Shown: in pieces, positions 34,726 to 44,173 of the stretch
Numbering within the stretch: position 1 is the stretch's first letter
Layout of the letters: every line of letters begins with the position of its first letter
NCBI GenBank assembly: GCA_029777095.1
Contig: JAKOTS010000101.1
Span: 1 to 50,804, forward strand
Reading direction: 5' to 3'
Source of the DNA: Actinomycetes bacterium
GTDB taxonomy: Bacteria > Actinomycetota > Actinomycetes > Actinomycetales > Microbacteriaceae
Length of the DNA: 50,804 bases
Made by a program: the position numbers and the translations under genes
The notes under the pieces: model-generated
The model's input: only the letters and a program-made list of their open reading frames with translations
Database searches by the model: none
What the model was told of the DNA's origin: nothing

Positions 34726-36506
34726 CCAATCTGCGCGAGCGTGCGCTCGCCGGGCTGGACGAGCAACAGCGGGAAGCCGCACTCTCCCTGCGGGGGCCCG
34801 TCTGCGTGCTGGCGGGCGCGGGCACTGGGAAGACGCGCGTGATCACGCACCGCATCGCTTATGGCGTGGATACCGGCACGTATTCGCCGCAGCGCGTGAT
34901 GGCGGTGACCTTCACCACAAAGGCGGCCGGCGAACTTCGCGGACGACTTCGCGCACTCGGCATTGACGGTGTCGCGGCCCGGACATTTCACGCCGCTGCC
35001 CTCTCGCAGTTGAACTATTTCTGGCCGACCGTTGCTGGGGATTCTGCCCCGACGCTCGTCGACAACAAGGTGCGTCTGCTGGCGCATGCGTCTGACACGG
35101 TCGGATTGCGGCTTGACACTGCAGCCTTGCGCGATGTTGCCGCCGAGATCGAATGGCGCAAGACCACGATGCGGAGCATCGAGCAGTACGCGCACGCTGG
35201 GCGCCCGCCGGCGGCCCGGCTGCCGATCGACGCGCTCGTTGACCTGCAGCGTGCATACGAGAAGCTCAAGGACGAACGCAGGGCGCTCGATTTCGAAGAT
35301 GTGCTGCTTGCCTGCGCGGGGATGCTCGAGGCTGAGAAGCGCGTCGCGGCCGCCGTGCGCGAGCAGTACCGGCATTTCACGGTCGATGAGTATCAGGATG
35401 TCTCGCCCCTCCAGAACCGACTTCTCGAGCTGTGGCTGGGGGACCGCACTGATCTGTGTGTCGTTGGCGACGCGAGCCAGACGGTCTACAGCTTTGCCGG
35501 TGCCGATTCGCGGTACCTTCTCGATTTTCAGCACACGCACCCGCAGGCCCGGGTGGTGCGGTTGGAGCGCAACTACCGCTCGAGCGAGCCGGTCGTGGCG
35601 ACCGCCAACGCGCTGATGCGGGGCCGCGCCGGGGCTCTCGAGCTCAAGGCGTCGCCTGCAGTCGTGAGAGCAATCGAGCCGACCGACCCTGGCGCCGTCG
35701 CTGGCAGCGGCGCCTCCGCGCCCGCCACTGCGACCGTCACGGCGTATCCGAACGACGCGGCCGAAGCCGCGGGAGTGGCCCGTAGCATCCGCGCCCAGCT
35801 TCGCGCCGGTGCGCAACCGCAAGACATCGCGGTGCTCTACCGGGCGCATGCCCAGTCGCTCGATTTCGACAGTGCGCTCGCGGCCGAAGGCGTGCCGACC
35901 ACGGTGTTGGGTGGCAAACGGTTCTTCGATATACCCGAGGTGCGCCAAGCCGTGATGGCATTGCGCGGTGCCTCGGTGGCGCCCTCGCAGGGAGACCTCG
36001 TGCGTGACGTGCGCGATGTGTTGCGCTCGCTCGGCATGACCGACGAACCACCCACGGCCGGGGGAGCGCTTCGCGACTCGTGGGAAGCCCGCGCGGCGAT
36101 CTTGCGCCTTGCCGAAGACGCGGCCAGCGGCACCACCCTGCGGACGTTCACCGATGAGTTGCAGGCCCGTCAGCGTGACCACCACGAACCCACCCGCCGC
36201 ACGGTCACGCTTTCGACCCTGCACGCCGCCAAGGGGCTCGAGTGGGTGCACGTGCACATGGTCGGGATGACCGAGGGACAACTGCCCATTTCGTATGCCT
36301 CGGGCCCCGAGCAGATCGATGAGGAACGCCGCCTCGCATACGTCGGCGTCACGCGGGCACGCGCATCGCTGTCGCTGTCGTTCTCACGTTTTGGCGGACG
36401 AGGGCCACGGGATGTGTCGCGTTTTGTGCAAGAGACAGGCATCCGCACGATCGATGCGGACGATGCCGTCGCCATTCGCGGTGGGCGCCCTCCGCGCGGA
36501 CGCTGA
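34722..36506 (+). CDS. uvrD2: UvrD2-type SF1 DNA helicase
   Basis: A 594-residue helicase with Walker A AGAGTGKT (31-38), TFTTKAAGELRGRL, TVDEYQDVSPLQ, GDASQTVYSFAGAD, LERNYRSSEPV, LSTLHAAKGLEW and YVGVTRAR. No HRDC domain or tetracysteine zinc module follows, so it is shorter than mycobacterial UvrD2. GTG start overlaps nudC. Its last 158 bases overlap the antisense 3' end of the ThiF-like gene. Confidence 0.92.
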   Translation: MTNLRERALAGLDEQQREAALSLRGPVCVLAGAGTGKTRVITHRIAYGVDTGTYSPQRVMAVTFTTKAAGELRGRLRALGIDGVAARTFHAAALSQLNYFWPTVAGDSAPTLVDNKVRLLAHASDTVGLRLDTAALRDVAAEIEWRKTTMRSIEQYAHAGRPPAARLPIDALVDLQRAYEKLKDERRALDFEDVLLACAGMLEAEKRVAAAVREQYRHFTVDEYQDVSPLQNRLLELWLGDRTDLCVVGDASQTVYSFAGADSRYLLDFQHTHPQARVVRLERNYRSSEPVVATANALMRGRAGALELKASPAVVRAIEPTDPGAVAGSGASAPATATVTAYPNDAAEAAGVARSIRAQLRAGAQPQDIAVLYRAHAQSLDFDSALAAEGVPTTVLGGKRFFDIPEVRQAVMALRGASVAPSQGDLVRDVRDVLRSLGMTDEPPTAGGALRDSWEARAAILRLAEDAASGTTLRTFTDELQARQRDHHEPTRRTVTLSTLHAAKGLEWVHVHMVGMTEGQLPISYASGPEQIDEERRLAYVGVTRARASLSLSFSRFGGRGPRDVSRFVQETGIRTIDADDAVAIRGGRPPRGR

Positions 36507-37347
36507 CGGACGCGCCCCACACCACCGGGTCGTTCGTGCGGTTCGCGGTCGCCGCTGCGACAAAACGTGCGGTGAGCGCTGCCGCTTCTATTGCGACAAG
36601 GGCGGTTGGAGTGGGCGCGACGAGTTCGAGCAGTTGCGTGGCGATGGTCGGCCACGATGGATCACGGTCGATGTTGTGCAGTTCTGCACAGTGCAGGCAT
36701 GCGGTCTGCCCGGGCACCGCCACCGGGCCCACGCGCACGCCGCTCGACGTCATCACCACCGGGAGATGCGTGACCTCGGCCGCGAGGAGCGCCGCGCTCG
36801 TGCGCGGGTCGACAACGTGATGCGCAAGCACGATTGCCAGATCGGCGGTCTCGGCACCGGGGACGAGCGTGCCCGCGGCGGACGCGCCGGACGCGGTGTC
36901 GTGAGCCGCGTGAGGGCCGGCCACTCGGCGGGCCCAACGAGTATCGCCCGCACCCCGAACGCCGCCGGCATGCGACGCCTCGACGACATCGATTCCTGCA
37001 TCTGTGCACACGCTGCGCACAGCGGCCAACATTCGCGCATCGTGTGCGGCCCGTGGCGAGTGCAGCACGACGCGTGGAACCCGCACCGGGACATCGGGAT
37101 CGACGCGCAGCAGCGCAGGCGCGAGGCCGCTGAGAAACCCGCGTACCCGCGCGGGATCGACGCGAAGGATGTCCGCCCACACCATCAGCGCCGACTCGGG
37201 AAACCCGGCGGCAAGCTCATGCAGCAGGCGAAGTTGCCAGGCTTCGACCGGCGAAAGAGTGACGACCGCCTGCGTCCCAAACTGCAGGACGTCGGGTGAA
37301 CGCCACAGTGCGGGGAGTACCGGGTCGAGCCGCAAGATGATCGTCAT
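36349..37347 (-). CDS. ThiF/cyclodehydratase-like protein
   Basis: A 332-residue protein resembling the E1-like half of bacteriocin (TOMM) cyclodehydratases and ThiF-like proteins. A winged N-terminal region (about 25-80) precedes the Rossmann-like part. Zinc ligands are CLHCAELHNIDRDPSWP and a late CGC, which matches the family. The usual ATP-site GxGxxG is weak, so it may not be catalytic. The zinc-ligand-containing end lies in the antisense overlap with uvrD2. No precursor peptide, YcaO or dehydrogenase is near, so a RiPP cluster is not supported. Confidence 0.72.
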   Translation of the reverse strand: MTIILRLDPVLPALWRSPDVLQFGTQAVVTLSPVEAWQLRLLHELAAGFPESALMVWADILRVDPARVRGFLSGLAPALLRVDPDVPVRVPRVVLHSPRAAHDARMLAAVRSVCTDAGIDVVEASHAGGVRGAGDTRWARRVAGPHAAHDTASGASAAGTLVPGAETADLAIVLAHHVVDPRTSAALLAAEVTHLPVVMTSSGVRVGPVAVPGQTACLHCAELHNIDRDPSWPTIATQLLELVAPTPTALVAIEAAALTARFVAAATANRTNDPVVWGASVSVRAEGAHREWRRHRPHRSCGCLSLAQNATHPVALVRQNVRTTATAMRVPA

Positions 37348-37387
37348 GCAGCGAGTCTGCGGGCTCCGTGCGATGGGTGGGCGGTGT

Positions 37388-37424
37388 CCACAGCATCAGG
37401 CCAAGGTGCGGCCCGATGCTGTGG
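37388..37424 (-). terminator. Hairpin between DUF2342 and ThiF-like genes
   Basis: CCACAGCATC (37388-37397) pairs perfectly with GATGCTGTGG (37415-37424); GGCC/GGCC forms an inner stem. It lacks a T-run and may be a terminator or processing signal in the 96-bp gap. Confidence 0.45.
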
Positions 37425-37443
37425 GTGTGGAGGAAGAGTCGAC

Positions 37444-38901
37444 CTATGCCGAGGGAGCGGGGTCGGGCCGGTCGTCGGGTGCGCCACCGCCAGAGTCAGT
37501 ACCTGGCTGGTCGCCACCGGCGGTGTCTGCGCCGCCCTCGCTAGGACGTGGGTCTTCTCCGGCCAAGAGACGTGCGATCGCGTCATCCATTTCGTCAGCG
37601 ACGGGCGCATCACCGCGGAGTCGTGCCTGCAGGCTCTCAATGATGCGGGTCGGGTCGTCGATGTCGGCTGCGGTGGGCATGAGGTCTGGGTAGTCCCAGA
37701 GGCTGTCGCGGGCCTCGATGCCGACGGCGTCGGTGATCGCACGCCACATCGCGGCTGCCTCGCGCAGTCGCCGCGGACGCAGCTGCAGCCCAACGAGCGA
37801 CGAGAACGCCTGCTCGGCGGGCCCGCCGGCGGCACGGCGGCGGCGCACGACCTCGGCGATCACGGTCGATTTCGGCAGTCGGGCCGTTGCATCTGCGGTG
37901 ACGACATCGACCCAGCCCTCAACGGTTGCGAGCATGTTCTCGAGCCGGGCAAGCGTTGCTTCTTGTGCCTCGGTGCGGCCAGGCAACAGCGCACCGCTTT
38001 CGAGGGCTTCCCGCAATTCTTCGGGGCGCGAGGGATCGAAGCGGCCCGCGAGGTCTTCGAGCGCGTCGGTATCGACGTGGATGCCTCGGGCAAACTCGGT
38101 GATCGACGAGATCATGTGCAGCCGTAGCCACTTCGCGTGGCGAAACAGGCGAGCGTGCGCAAGCTCTCGCGCAGCGACAAAGAGCGCGATCTGGTCGAGC
38201 GGAATCTCAAGCCCCGCGCCGAAGGCTTCGAGGTTTTGGGGAAGGACCGCCGCAGTACCGGTGGGGAGGAGCGGGATGCCGACATCGCCCCCGCTGACAA
38301 CCTCCAGCGACAGCTGGCCCACAACCTGACCGAGCTGCGTGGCAAACAGCGACCCACCGATGCTTCGCATCATGCGGCCCGCGCCCTGCACCATGCCCTG
38401 CATTTCTTCGGGCAACTGCTCTTGCAGCGTGGCGGTGAGCGCGTCAGCAATACTCGTTGCGACGGGTTCGGCCACCTCCGACCACACGGGCAACGAGGCT
38501 TCGACCCACTCCGCACGCGTGATCAAGGTCGGCTCGCTCGCGAGTTCGGAAATTGTGGTCGCCTCGCTCAACCAGAGCCCCGCAACGTGCAGTGCAGCGT
38601 CGAGTTCGGCGCGTTGGGCGTCGCTCACGCTGAGGCCGCCCGCAGAGGCAATGCCGAGGGCCTGCGTCTTGGCGAGATCCCACGAAATGCCGTCGCCGCC
38701 CGAGGCGAATGCGCCACGCATCTGCTGCATGAGCTGCGCCAGGGTGGCGGGATCGATGTTCATTCCCGTCAACTTTGCGAGCTGCTCGGGGTCGAAATTG
38801 GGCATGCCGCCTAGGCCGTTCAGCCCCCTCGTGTCTCCGCCCAAGAGTTGCCGCAGCATCTCTTGAAACTGTTCCTCTGGACTCTTGTCGTCGTCGCTCA
38901 C
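37444..38901 (-). CDS. DUF2342 zincin-like protein
   Basis: A 485-residue protein of the actinobacterial DUF2342 (putative zinc-dependent metalloprotease / F420-associated) family, Rv3195-like. The core helix reads FVAARELAHARLFRHAKWLR, where a RExxH-type motif replaces HExxH, so protease activity is unproven. The N-terminal 60 residues and the last 60 (Gly/Asp/Pro-rich) look disordered. GTG at 38901 has GGGAGG upstream. It is divergent from the PDZ/Lon-type protease gene. Confidence 0.82.
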   Translation of the reverse strand: MSDDDKSPEEQFQEMLRQLLGGDTRGLNGLGGMPNFDPEQLAKLTGMNIDPATLAQLMQQMRGAFASGGDGISWDLAKTQALGIASAGGLSVSDAQRAELDAALHVAGLWLSEATTISELASEPTLITRAEWVEASLPVWSEVAEPVATSIADALTATLQEQLPEEMQGMVQGAGRMMRSIGGSLFATQLGQVVGQLSLEVVSGGDVGIPLLPTGTAAVLPQNLEAFGAGLEIPLDQIALFVAARELAHARLFRHAKWLRLHMISSITEFARGIHVDTDALEDLAGRFDPSRPEELREALESGALLPGRTEAQEATLARLENMLATVEGWVDVVTADATARLPKSTVIAEVVRRRRAAGGPAEQAFSSLVGLQLRPRRLREAAAMWRAITDAVGIEARDSLWDYPDLMPTAADIDDPTRIIESLQARLRGDAPVADEMDDAIARLLAGEDPRPSEGGADTAGGDQPGTDSGGGAPDDRPDPAPSA

Positions 38902-38953
38902 GTCAGCCGCCTCCCAGGGTCTTGGCCCTCGTGCCCTCTACGCTAATGGCACT

Positions 38954-38987
38954 GGCCTGCAGGATTGCTGGCAGAGAGTCGCAGGCC
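38954..38987. promoter_or_regulatory. Dyad in DUF2342 / PDZ-protease divergent region
   Basis: GGCCTGC (38954-38960) pairs with GCAGGCC (38981-38987). It lies in the 144-bp divergent space, after a possible plus-strand -10 TACGCT (38939-38944); it could be an operator or 5'-leader hairpin. Confidence 0.3.
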
Positions 38988-39045
38988 TTAAGCCAATCGC
39001 GAACGCGAGCAGCGAACTCATTGATTTTGACCGGAAGGCGGCGCC

Positions 39046-40212
39046 GTGACGCTCTTTGACAACGGCGGGAACGAACCACTCTTCCCAGAGCAGCCACAGG
39101 TGCGCCCGACGCGACGCCGCCGCCCCGGTCGGGGAATGCGCGTCGGGACGACGGCCATCGCCGTCGCGCTGCTTGCGCTTGCGGGCATGTCGTTCTTGCC
39201 GACCGGTTCGGTGATTCAACAACCCGGGCCCGTGTTCGACACACTCGGCACCGCGCCCACCAGTGACGGCAAGGAGATCCCGCTGATTAGCGTCGCGGGC
39301 GCCGAGTCGTACCCGACCGGCGGCACGCTGGATCTGACCACCGTTCAGGTGCGCGGCAATCGCGAACAGCAGCCCTCGTGGTTTGAGGTGGTGCTTGCCT
39401 GGTTCGATCCATCACGCGCAATCATGCCGCTCGATTCGGTGTTCCCGCCGCAGCAGACCACCGAGCAGCGCGAAGAAATGAGCGCGCAAGACATGGTCAA
39501 CTCGCAGCAGGACGGCATCGCAGCCGCGCTGCTCGCGCTCGACTATGACGTCACTACCCAGGTTCGTGTCGTGAGCATCGCAGACGGCTCACCCTCGGTG
39601 GGTGTGCTCGAAATCGGCGACATCGTGCGTACCGTGAACGGCGAGCACGTCGAAACGAACGATCGCCTGCGCGAGATCATCCAGGACGGCGCGGGTGCGC
39701 CCCTGCAACTCGTCATCGACCGAGCCGGCACGCAGCGCGAGGTCGAGTTGACGCCGACCTGGGTCGTTGACACGTCGTCGCCCGACGGTGCCTGGCGCAT
39801 TGGTGTCGGGATGACCCACGACTATGACTTCCCGATCGACGTCACGATCCAGCTCGACAACGTCGGTGGCCCGAGCGCGGGACAGATGTTTGCGCTCGGC
39901 ATCATTGACACGCTCACCCCGGGCGAACTCAACGGGGGCAAGAACGTTGCCGGCACCGGGACGATCGCCGCTGACGGGACGATTGGGCCGATTGGCGGCA
40001 TCCGTCAAAAGCTCTTTGGTGCGCGCGGTGCCGGCGCCGAGTATTTTCTCGCACCGGTCGTCAACTGCGCCGAAGTCGTCGGGCATGTGCCCGAGGGGTT
40101 GCGGGTGTTCGCGGTTGAAGACCTCGACGACTCACTCGCGGTGATGGCCGGCCTTCGTGGCGAAGGTGACCTCGATACGCTTCCCAGCTGCGACGCCGTC
40201 TTGGCACGCTAA
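39046..40212 (+). CDS. PDZ-containing Lon-type (S16) membrane protease
   Basis: A 388-residue secreted or membrane-anchored protease, Rv3194c-like. One N-terminal helix (about 32-50), a PDZ domain (about 165-250, PSVGVLEIGDIVRTVNGEHV) and a Lon-like serine/lysine protease domain follow. The catalytic Ser is in NVGGPSAGQMFALG, the Lys in GGIRQKLFGARGAG. No AAA+ domain is present. GTG at 39046 has GGAAGGCGG upstream. The next gene starts 37 bases on with its own -10. Confidence 0.92.
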   Translation: MTLFDNGGNEPLFPEQPQVRPTRRRRPGRGMRVGTTAIAVALLALAGMSFLPTGSVIQQPGPVFDTLGTAPTSDGKEIPLISVAGAESYPTGGTLDLTTVQVRGNREQQPSWFEVVLAWFDPSRAIMPLDSVFPPQQTTEQREEMSAQDMVNSQQDGIAAALLALDYDVTTQVRVVSIADGSPSVGVLEIGDIVRTVNGEHVETNDRLREIIQDGAGAPLQLVIDRAGTQREVELTPTWVVDTSSPDGAWRIGVGMTHDYDFPIDVTIQLDNVGGPSAGQMFALGIIDTLTPGELNGGKNVAGTGTIAADGTIGPIGGIRQKLFGARGAGAEYFLAPVVNCAEVVGHVPEGLRVFAVEDLDDSLAVMAGLRGEGDLDTLPSCDAVLAR

Positions 40213-40236
40213 GCGGATCCACAGATACACCCCGTC

Positions 40237-40242
40237 TAAGAT
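40237..40242 (+). promoter_or_regulatory. -10 hexamer of UPF0182 gene
   Basis: TAAGAT six bases before the GTG at 40249; leaderless start is expected. Confidence 0.5.
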
Positions 40243-40248
40243 GGCCAG

Positions 40249-43155
40249 GTGACCACGACGACGACGCCGCCCAGGCCGCAGCCTCAATCCCGCACACGAA
40301 GGGTTCTCGCCGTTTCGCTCGGGATTATCGCGGCCCTTCTCATAGCGTTTTTCTTCGCTGCAAACCTCCTTACTGATTTCCTCTGGTTTGACCAGCTCGG
40401 ATTCGAATCAGTGCTCATCACACAGTGGGTCGCCCGCGTTGTGATGTTTGTGATCGGATTCCTCGCCATGGCGTTGCCGGTTTGGGGAGCGATTCAGCTT
40501 GCCTACCGGATGCGACCGGTCTACGCCCGGCTGAGTTCGCAGCTCGGCCGCTACCAGGAAGCAATCGAGCCGCTCCGTCGTCTCGCGATGTGGGGCATCC
40601 CCGTCTTCTTCGGATTCTTCGCCGGCTTCGCGGCCTCGTCGACCTGGGAGACCACGTGGCTGTGGTTCAACGGAGTCACCACCGACGTCGTCGACCCGCA
40701 GTTTGGCGTCGACACCGGCTTCTACATGTTTGCGCTGCCGTTCTACAGCGCGGCGCTCGGCTTTATTTCGGCCGTCCTGATCGTCTGCCTGCTCGTCACA
40801 GCGCTCGTCTCCTACTTGTACGGCGCCGTGCGCGCCGGCCAGCGTGAGCTGCGCATCTCGAAGTCTGCGCGCATCCAGCTGGCAATCATCGCTGGCCTCT
40901 ACCTCGCCGTGCAGGCCGTCAGCCTCTGGCTCGACCGCTACCTGACGCTGGTGCAGACCGGCGAAGGCATGACGGGCGCCAACTACACCGGCGCGAACGC
41001 CGTGATCCCCGGCCAGGCCATTCTTGCCGCGATCGCCGCGATCGTCGCGATCCTGTTCTTCATCACCGCGATCATCGGCCGCTGGCGCTTCCCGCTGATC
41101 GGCACCGCGTTGCTGATCATCTCGGCCATCGTCGTGGGCATCGGTTACCCGTACATCGTGCAGACCTTCCAGGTGCGCCCGAACGAGTTCGCGTATGAGC
41201 AGGAATACATCCAGCGCAACATCGACGCGACGCGCGAGGCATACGGCGTGTCTGAGATGAAGAAAGAACCGTTCACCCCGGTCGTTGACACGACCGCGGG
41301 CACGCTGCGCAACGACGCCGAGACCACTGCGAACATCCGCATCATGGACCCGGCGATCATCCCTCCCACGGTTCGCCAGCAGCAGCAGGTGCGCCCGTAC
41401 TACGCGTTCGCCGAGAACCTCGACGTTGACCGCTACGAGCTCAACGGCCAGGTGCAAGACACCCTGGTGTCGGTGCGTGAGCTCAACCAGCGCGGCCTGA
41501 GTGCGGCGACATGGCAGAACACCGCGGTCGTCTACACCCACGGCTACGGCCTGGTCGCGGCATACGGCAACCAGCGCTCGAGCGATGGGTACCCGCTGTA
41601 CGTCGAGGGCAACATTCCCACGAGTGGCACGCTGAGCGATCGCGGCAAGTTCGAGCCGCGCGTCTACTTCGGTGAGAACTCGCCGCTCTACTCGATCGTT
41701 GGCGCCCCCGAGGGTTCAAAGCCGCTCGAGATGGACTACCCGCGCGGTGAAGAGGGCTCGACCGAAACGAAGACCACGTTCGACGGCGACGGCGGACCGA
41801 GCATCGGCAACATGTTCCCGCGCCTGCTCTACTCGCTGAAGTTCCAGTCGACCGACATCCTGCTCTCTGAGTACGTCAACGACGATTCGCAGATTCTCTA
41901 TGACCGCGACCCCAAGTTGCGCGTGCAGAAGGCGGCGCCGTACCTCACGCTCGACAACGACCCGTACCCGAGTGTCGTCGACGGCCGCATTGTATGGGTT
42001 GTTGATGGATACACCACCTCGGCGTCGTACCCGTACTCGAACACGGTCAGCCTGCAGCGCGCGATCGCCGATTCGACAAACGTCACCCCGCGGATCGCTG
42101 TTGACAACATCAACTACATCCGCAACTCGGTCAAGGCGACTGTGGACGCATACGACGGTTCGGTGACGCTGTACGCGTGGGACGAGGCAGACCCGGTGCT
42201 GAAGGCGTGGCAGAAGGTCTACCCGACCACGATCGAGCCCATCACGAAGATGTCGGCAGATCTCATGAGCCACGTGCGCTACCCGACCGACCTGTTCAAG
42301 GTGCAGCGCTCGATCCTCGGTGAGTACCACGTGACCGACGCGCAGTCGTTCTACCAGAGCGACAACCGCTGGGTGACGCCGCCGGACCCGCAGACGAAGA
42401 CCGAACTGCAGCCGCCGTACTACCTCACGATGCAGATGCCTGGCCAGGACGTTCCGACGTTCTCGATGTTCAGCTCCTTCATCCCGGCAGCCAGTGGCAC
42501 GGAGTCACGAAACGTCTTGACCGGTTATCTCGCGGTCGACTCGAACGCGGGCAGTACCGCCGGCGTGAAGAGCAAGGACTATGGCAAGCTGCGCATGCTT
42601 GCGCTGGACGCCGACCCGACCGTGCCGGGGCCGGGGCAGGTGCAGAACACGTTCAACTCTGACCAGAACGTCTCCTCGCAGATCAACCTGTTGAAGCAGG
42701 GCCAGACGCAGGTGCTCAACGGCAACCTGCTGACGCTCCCTGTTGGTGGCGGATTGCTTTATGTGCAGCCGGTGTTCGTGCAGTCGTCCGGTGAAACGTC
42801 GTTCCCGGCGCTTCGTAAGGTGCTGGTCGCGTTCGGCGAGAAGATCGCGTTCGAGGACACGCTCGATGAGGCGCTCGATGCGCTCTTCGGTGGTGACTCC
42901 GGTGCGAGCGCTGGTGATGGTGGTGTGGTCCCGGTCGATCCCGCGGAGCCCGGCGTCACACCGACACCGACGCCCGAGCCCACACCTGGCCCGCCGATTT
43001 CGGGTGACGCGATGTCGCAGGCGCTCGAAGAGGCCCGCGTCGCAATGGCAGACCGCGATGCGGCGCTGAAGGCGGGCGACTTCGCAGCCTTCGGTGCGGC
43101 AGATGCGCGGCTGACAGCCGCTGTCGAGAAGCTGCTGGCCCTCAACGGCGAGTAG
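40249..43155 (+). CDS. UPF0182 family large membrane protein
   Basis: A 968-residue actinobacterial UPF0182 protein, Rv3193c-like. Seven or so membrane helices fill the first 310 residues; a large extracellular domain (about 320-880) then contains conserved stretches such as RPYYAFAENLDVDRY and GGLLYVQPVFVQ. The C-terminal Pro-rich linker (PTPTPEPTPGPP) and a short helical end follow. Function is unknown. GTG at 40249 is six bases after TAAGAT. The transcript ends at an exceptionally strong hairpin. Confidence 0.93.
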   Translation: MTTTTTPPRPQPQSRTRRVLAVSLGIIAALLIAFFFAANLLTDFLWFDQLGFESVLITQWVARVVMFVIGFLAMALPVWGAIQLAYRMRPVYARLSSQLGRYQEAIEPLRRLAMWGIPVFFGFFAGFAASSTWETTWLWFNGVTTDVVDPQFGVDTGFYMFALPFYSAALGFISAVLIVCLLVTALVSYLYGAVRAGQRELRISKSARIQLAIIAGLYLAVQAVSLWLDRYLTLVQTGEGMTGANYTGANAVIPGQAILAAIAAIVAILFFITAIIGRWRFPLIGTALLIISAIVVGIGYPYIVQTFQVRPNEFAYEQEYIQRNIDATREAYGVSEMKKEPFTPVVDTTAGTLRNDAETTANIRIMDPAIIPPTVRQQQQVRPYYAFAENLDVDRYELNGQVQDTLVSVRELNQRGLSAATWQNTAVVYTHGYGLVAAYGNQRSSDGYPLYVEGNIPTSGTLSDRGKFEPRVYFGENSPLYSIVGAPEGSKPLEMDYPRGEEGSTETKTTFDGDGGPSIGNMFPRLLYSLKFQSTDILLSEYVNDDSQILYDRDPKLRVQKAAPYLTLDNDPYPSVVDGRIVWVVDGYTTSASYPYSNTVSLQRAIADSTNVTPRIAVDNINYIRNSVKATVDAYDGSVTLYAWDEADPVLKAWQKVYPTTIEPITKMSADLMSHVRYPTDLFKVQRSILGEYHVTDAQSFYQSDNRWVTPPDPQTKTELQPPYYLTMQMPGQDVPTFSMFSSFIPAASGTESRNVLTGYLAVDSNAGSTAGVKSKDYGKLRMLALDADPTVPGPGQVQNTFNSDQNVSSQINLLKQGQTQVLNGNLLTLPVGGGLLYVQPVFVQSSGETSFPALRKVLVAFGEKIAFEDTLDEALDALFGGDSGASAGDGGVVPVDPAEPGVTPTPTPEPTPGPPISGDAMSQALEEARVAMADRDAALKAGDFAAFGAADARLTAAVEKLLALNGE

Positions 43156-43166
43156 TCGACCGACAC

Positions 43167-43215
43167 AACGCGCAAGGGCGCGGAGCACATATGTTGCTCC
43201 GCGCCCTTGCGCGTT
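43167..43215. terminator. 21-bp perfect-stem terminator after UPF0182
   Basis: Bases 43167-43187 pair without mismatch to 43195-43215 around a 7-base loop (CATATGT), followed by T. It is the longest perfect stem seen in the window. Confidence 0.9.
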
Positions 43216-43226
43216 TCCGCGCGTTG

Positions 43227-43320
43227 TCTCGTTCGGGCGCGCGGCACGTTCTCTCGTTCGCGCGCGGCGCGTCCTTTCGTTCGGGCGCGGCGTGCCCTCT
43301 CGTTCCCCCGTCGCGTTTTG
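43227..43320. repeat. Four tandem 23-25-bp repeats
   Basis: Units at 43227 (25 bases), 43252, 43275 and 43298 (23 bases each) share a TCTCGTTCGGGCGCGGCG core; the fourth is diverged. The array fills much of the 249-bp convergent gap and is followed by a CCCCCG/CGGGGG stem (43305-43310, 43328-43333) with TTTT. No gene is seen in the gap. Confidence 0.82.
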
Positions 43321-43404
43321 TCGCTTTCGGGGGTTTTAGTGACACATTGCGACGGGTGAGCGGGATAGGGCGGGGCAGCGCGCAGCGGCGGGGCGCAGCG
43401 GCGC

Positions 43405-44070
43405 CTAACCCGCGGTCTGGCGTCGGACGATCTCCGCGATCCACGTCGGCGCATAGGGCGACGTGCAGTTCGGGGGAGTCGGGTAGTCCTTCAACACCCC
43501 GAGGGCTTCGCCGATGCTGATTGCGCGATCGCGCTGATCGACGTGGCTGATCCCGATCTGGGCGAGCGTATGGTTCATCTCCCACTGCAGGCGATCCGGC
43601 GCCGGCTGCATCTCGGCCTCGATCGTGTCGAGCAGGCCGGCGAGGTCGAGTCCATCGGCCCGCTTCGCCACCCGCTCCGTCGTGAGCGCCCAACCAGCGG
43701 CCGCGACGGTGGGGTTGGTGTCGGCAGTCCACCGCAGTCGCAACGCTTCGCTGTGCGGGCTCTTCTTCACCACGTAATTCACCAGCCAGTCGATCACCTT
43801 CGGCGCCCGGGCCTCACGCAACATGCTGTCGAGCTGGTCGGCGCTGAACTCCTTCGGCTTGCACACCAGCAGCGCCAGCAGCTGAGCCGCGGTGTCGTCG
43901 GTGGCCCACAGCTCGATCGCGAGTTCGTGCTGTGTCTTCAGGCGCTTTGCAATCGCACGAATGGCGCTGAGCCCGACGCCGTGATCGTCGCCATGGCGCT
44001 CATTGATGGCGCGGGCCTTCGGGTTCTCGAGCGCGGCAAGCTCGGCGATGAGTTCAGGAACTGTCGACAT
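43405..44070 (-). CDS. AlkD-like DNA alkylation repair protein
   Basis: A 221-residue all-helical protein of HEAT-like repeats that resembles the AlkD/DNA-alkylation-repair fold. AlkD glycosylases remove N3/N7-alkylated purines. Recognisable stretches include AIAKRLKTQHELAIELWATD, and WLVNYVVKKSPHSEALRLRW. Whether the catalytic Asp/Trp/Arg set is complete cannot be judged by eye. ATG at 44070 has GAGGAG upstream; the longer frame to 44136 lacks a ribosome site. Confidence 0.8.
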   Translation of the reverse strand: MSTVPELIAELAALENPKARAINERHGDDHGVGLSAIRAIAKRLKTQHELAIELWATDDTAAQLLALLVCKPKEFSADQLDSMLREARAPKVIDWLVNYVVKKSPHSEALRLRWTADTNPTVAAAGWALTTERVAKRADGLDLAGLLDTIEAEMQPAPDRLQWEMNHTLAQIGISHVDQRDRAISIGEALGVLKDYPTPPNCTSPYAPTWIAEIVRRQTAG

Positions 44071-44173
44071 GCTGTGCTCCTCGGCAATGGGACGCAAGAC
44101 AAGGGCATTGGATGCCGCGGCCCACGAAGCATCCATCTCTCACGATACCGACCCTGAGTGTGCGCAAGGTTGG

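Noticed and set aside
36349..37347. A thiazole/oxazole-modified peptide (TOMM) cluster around the ThiF-like gene
   Set aside because: No YcaO, dehydrogenase, precursor peptide or exporter lies nearby, and the gene sits in a conserved housekeeping block.
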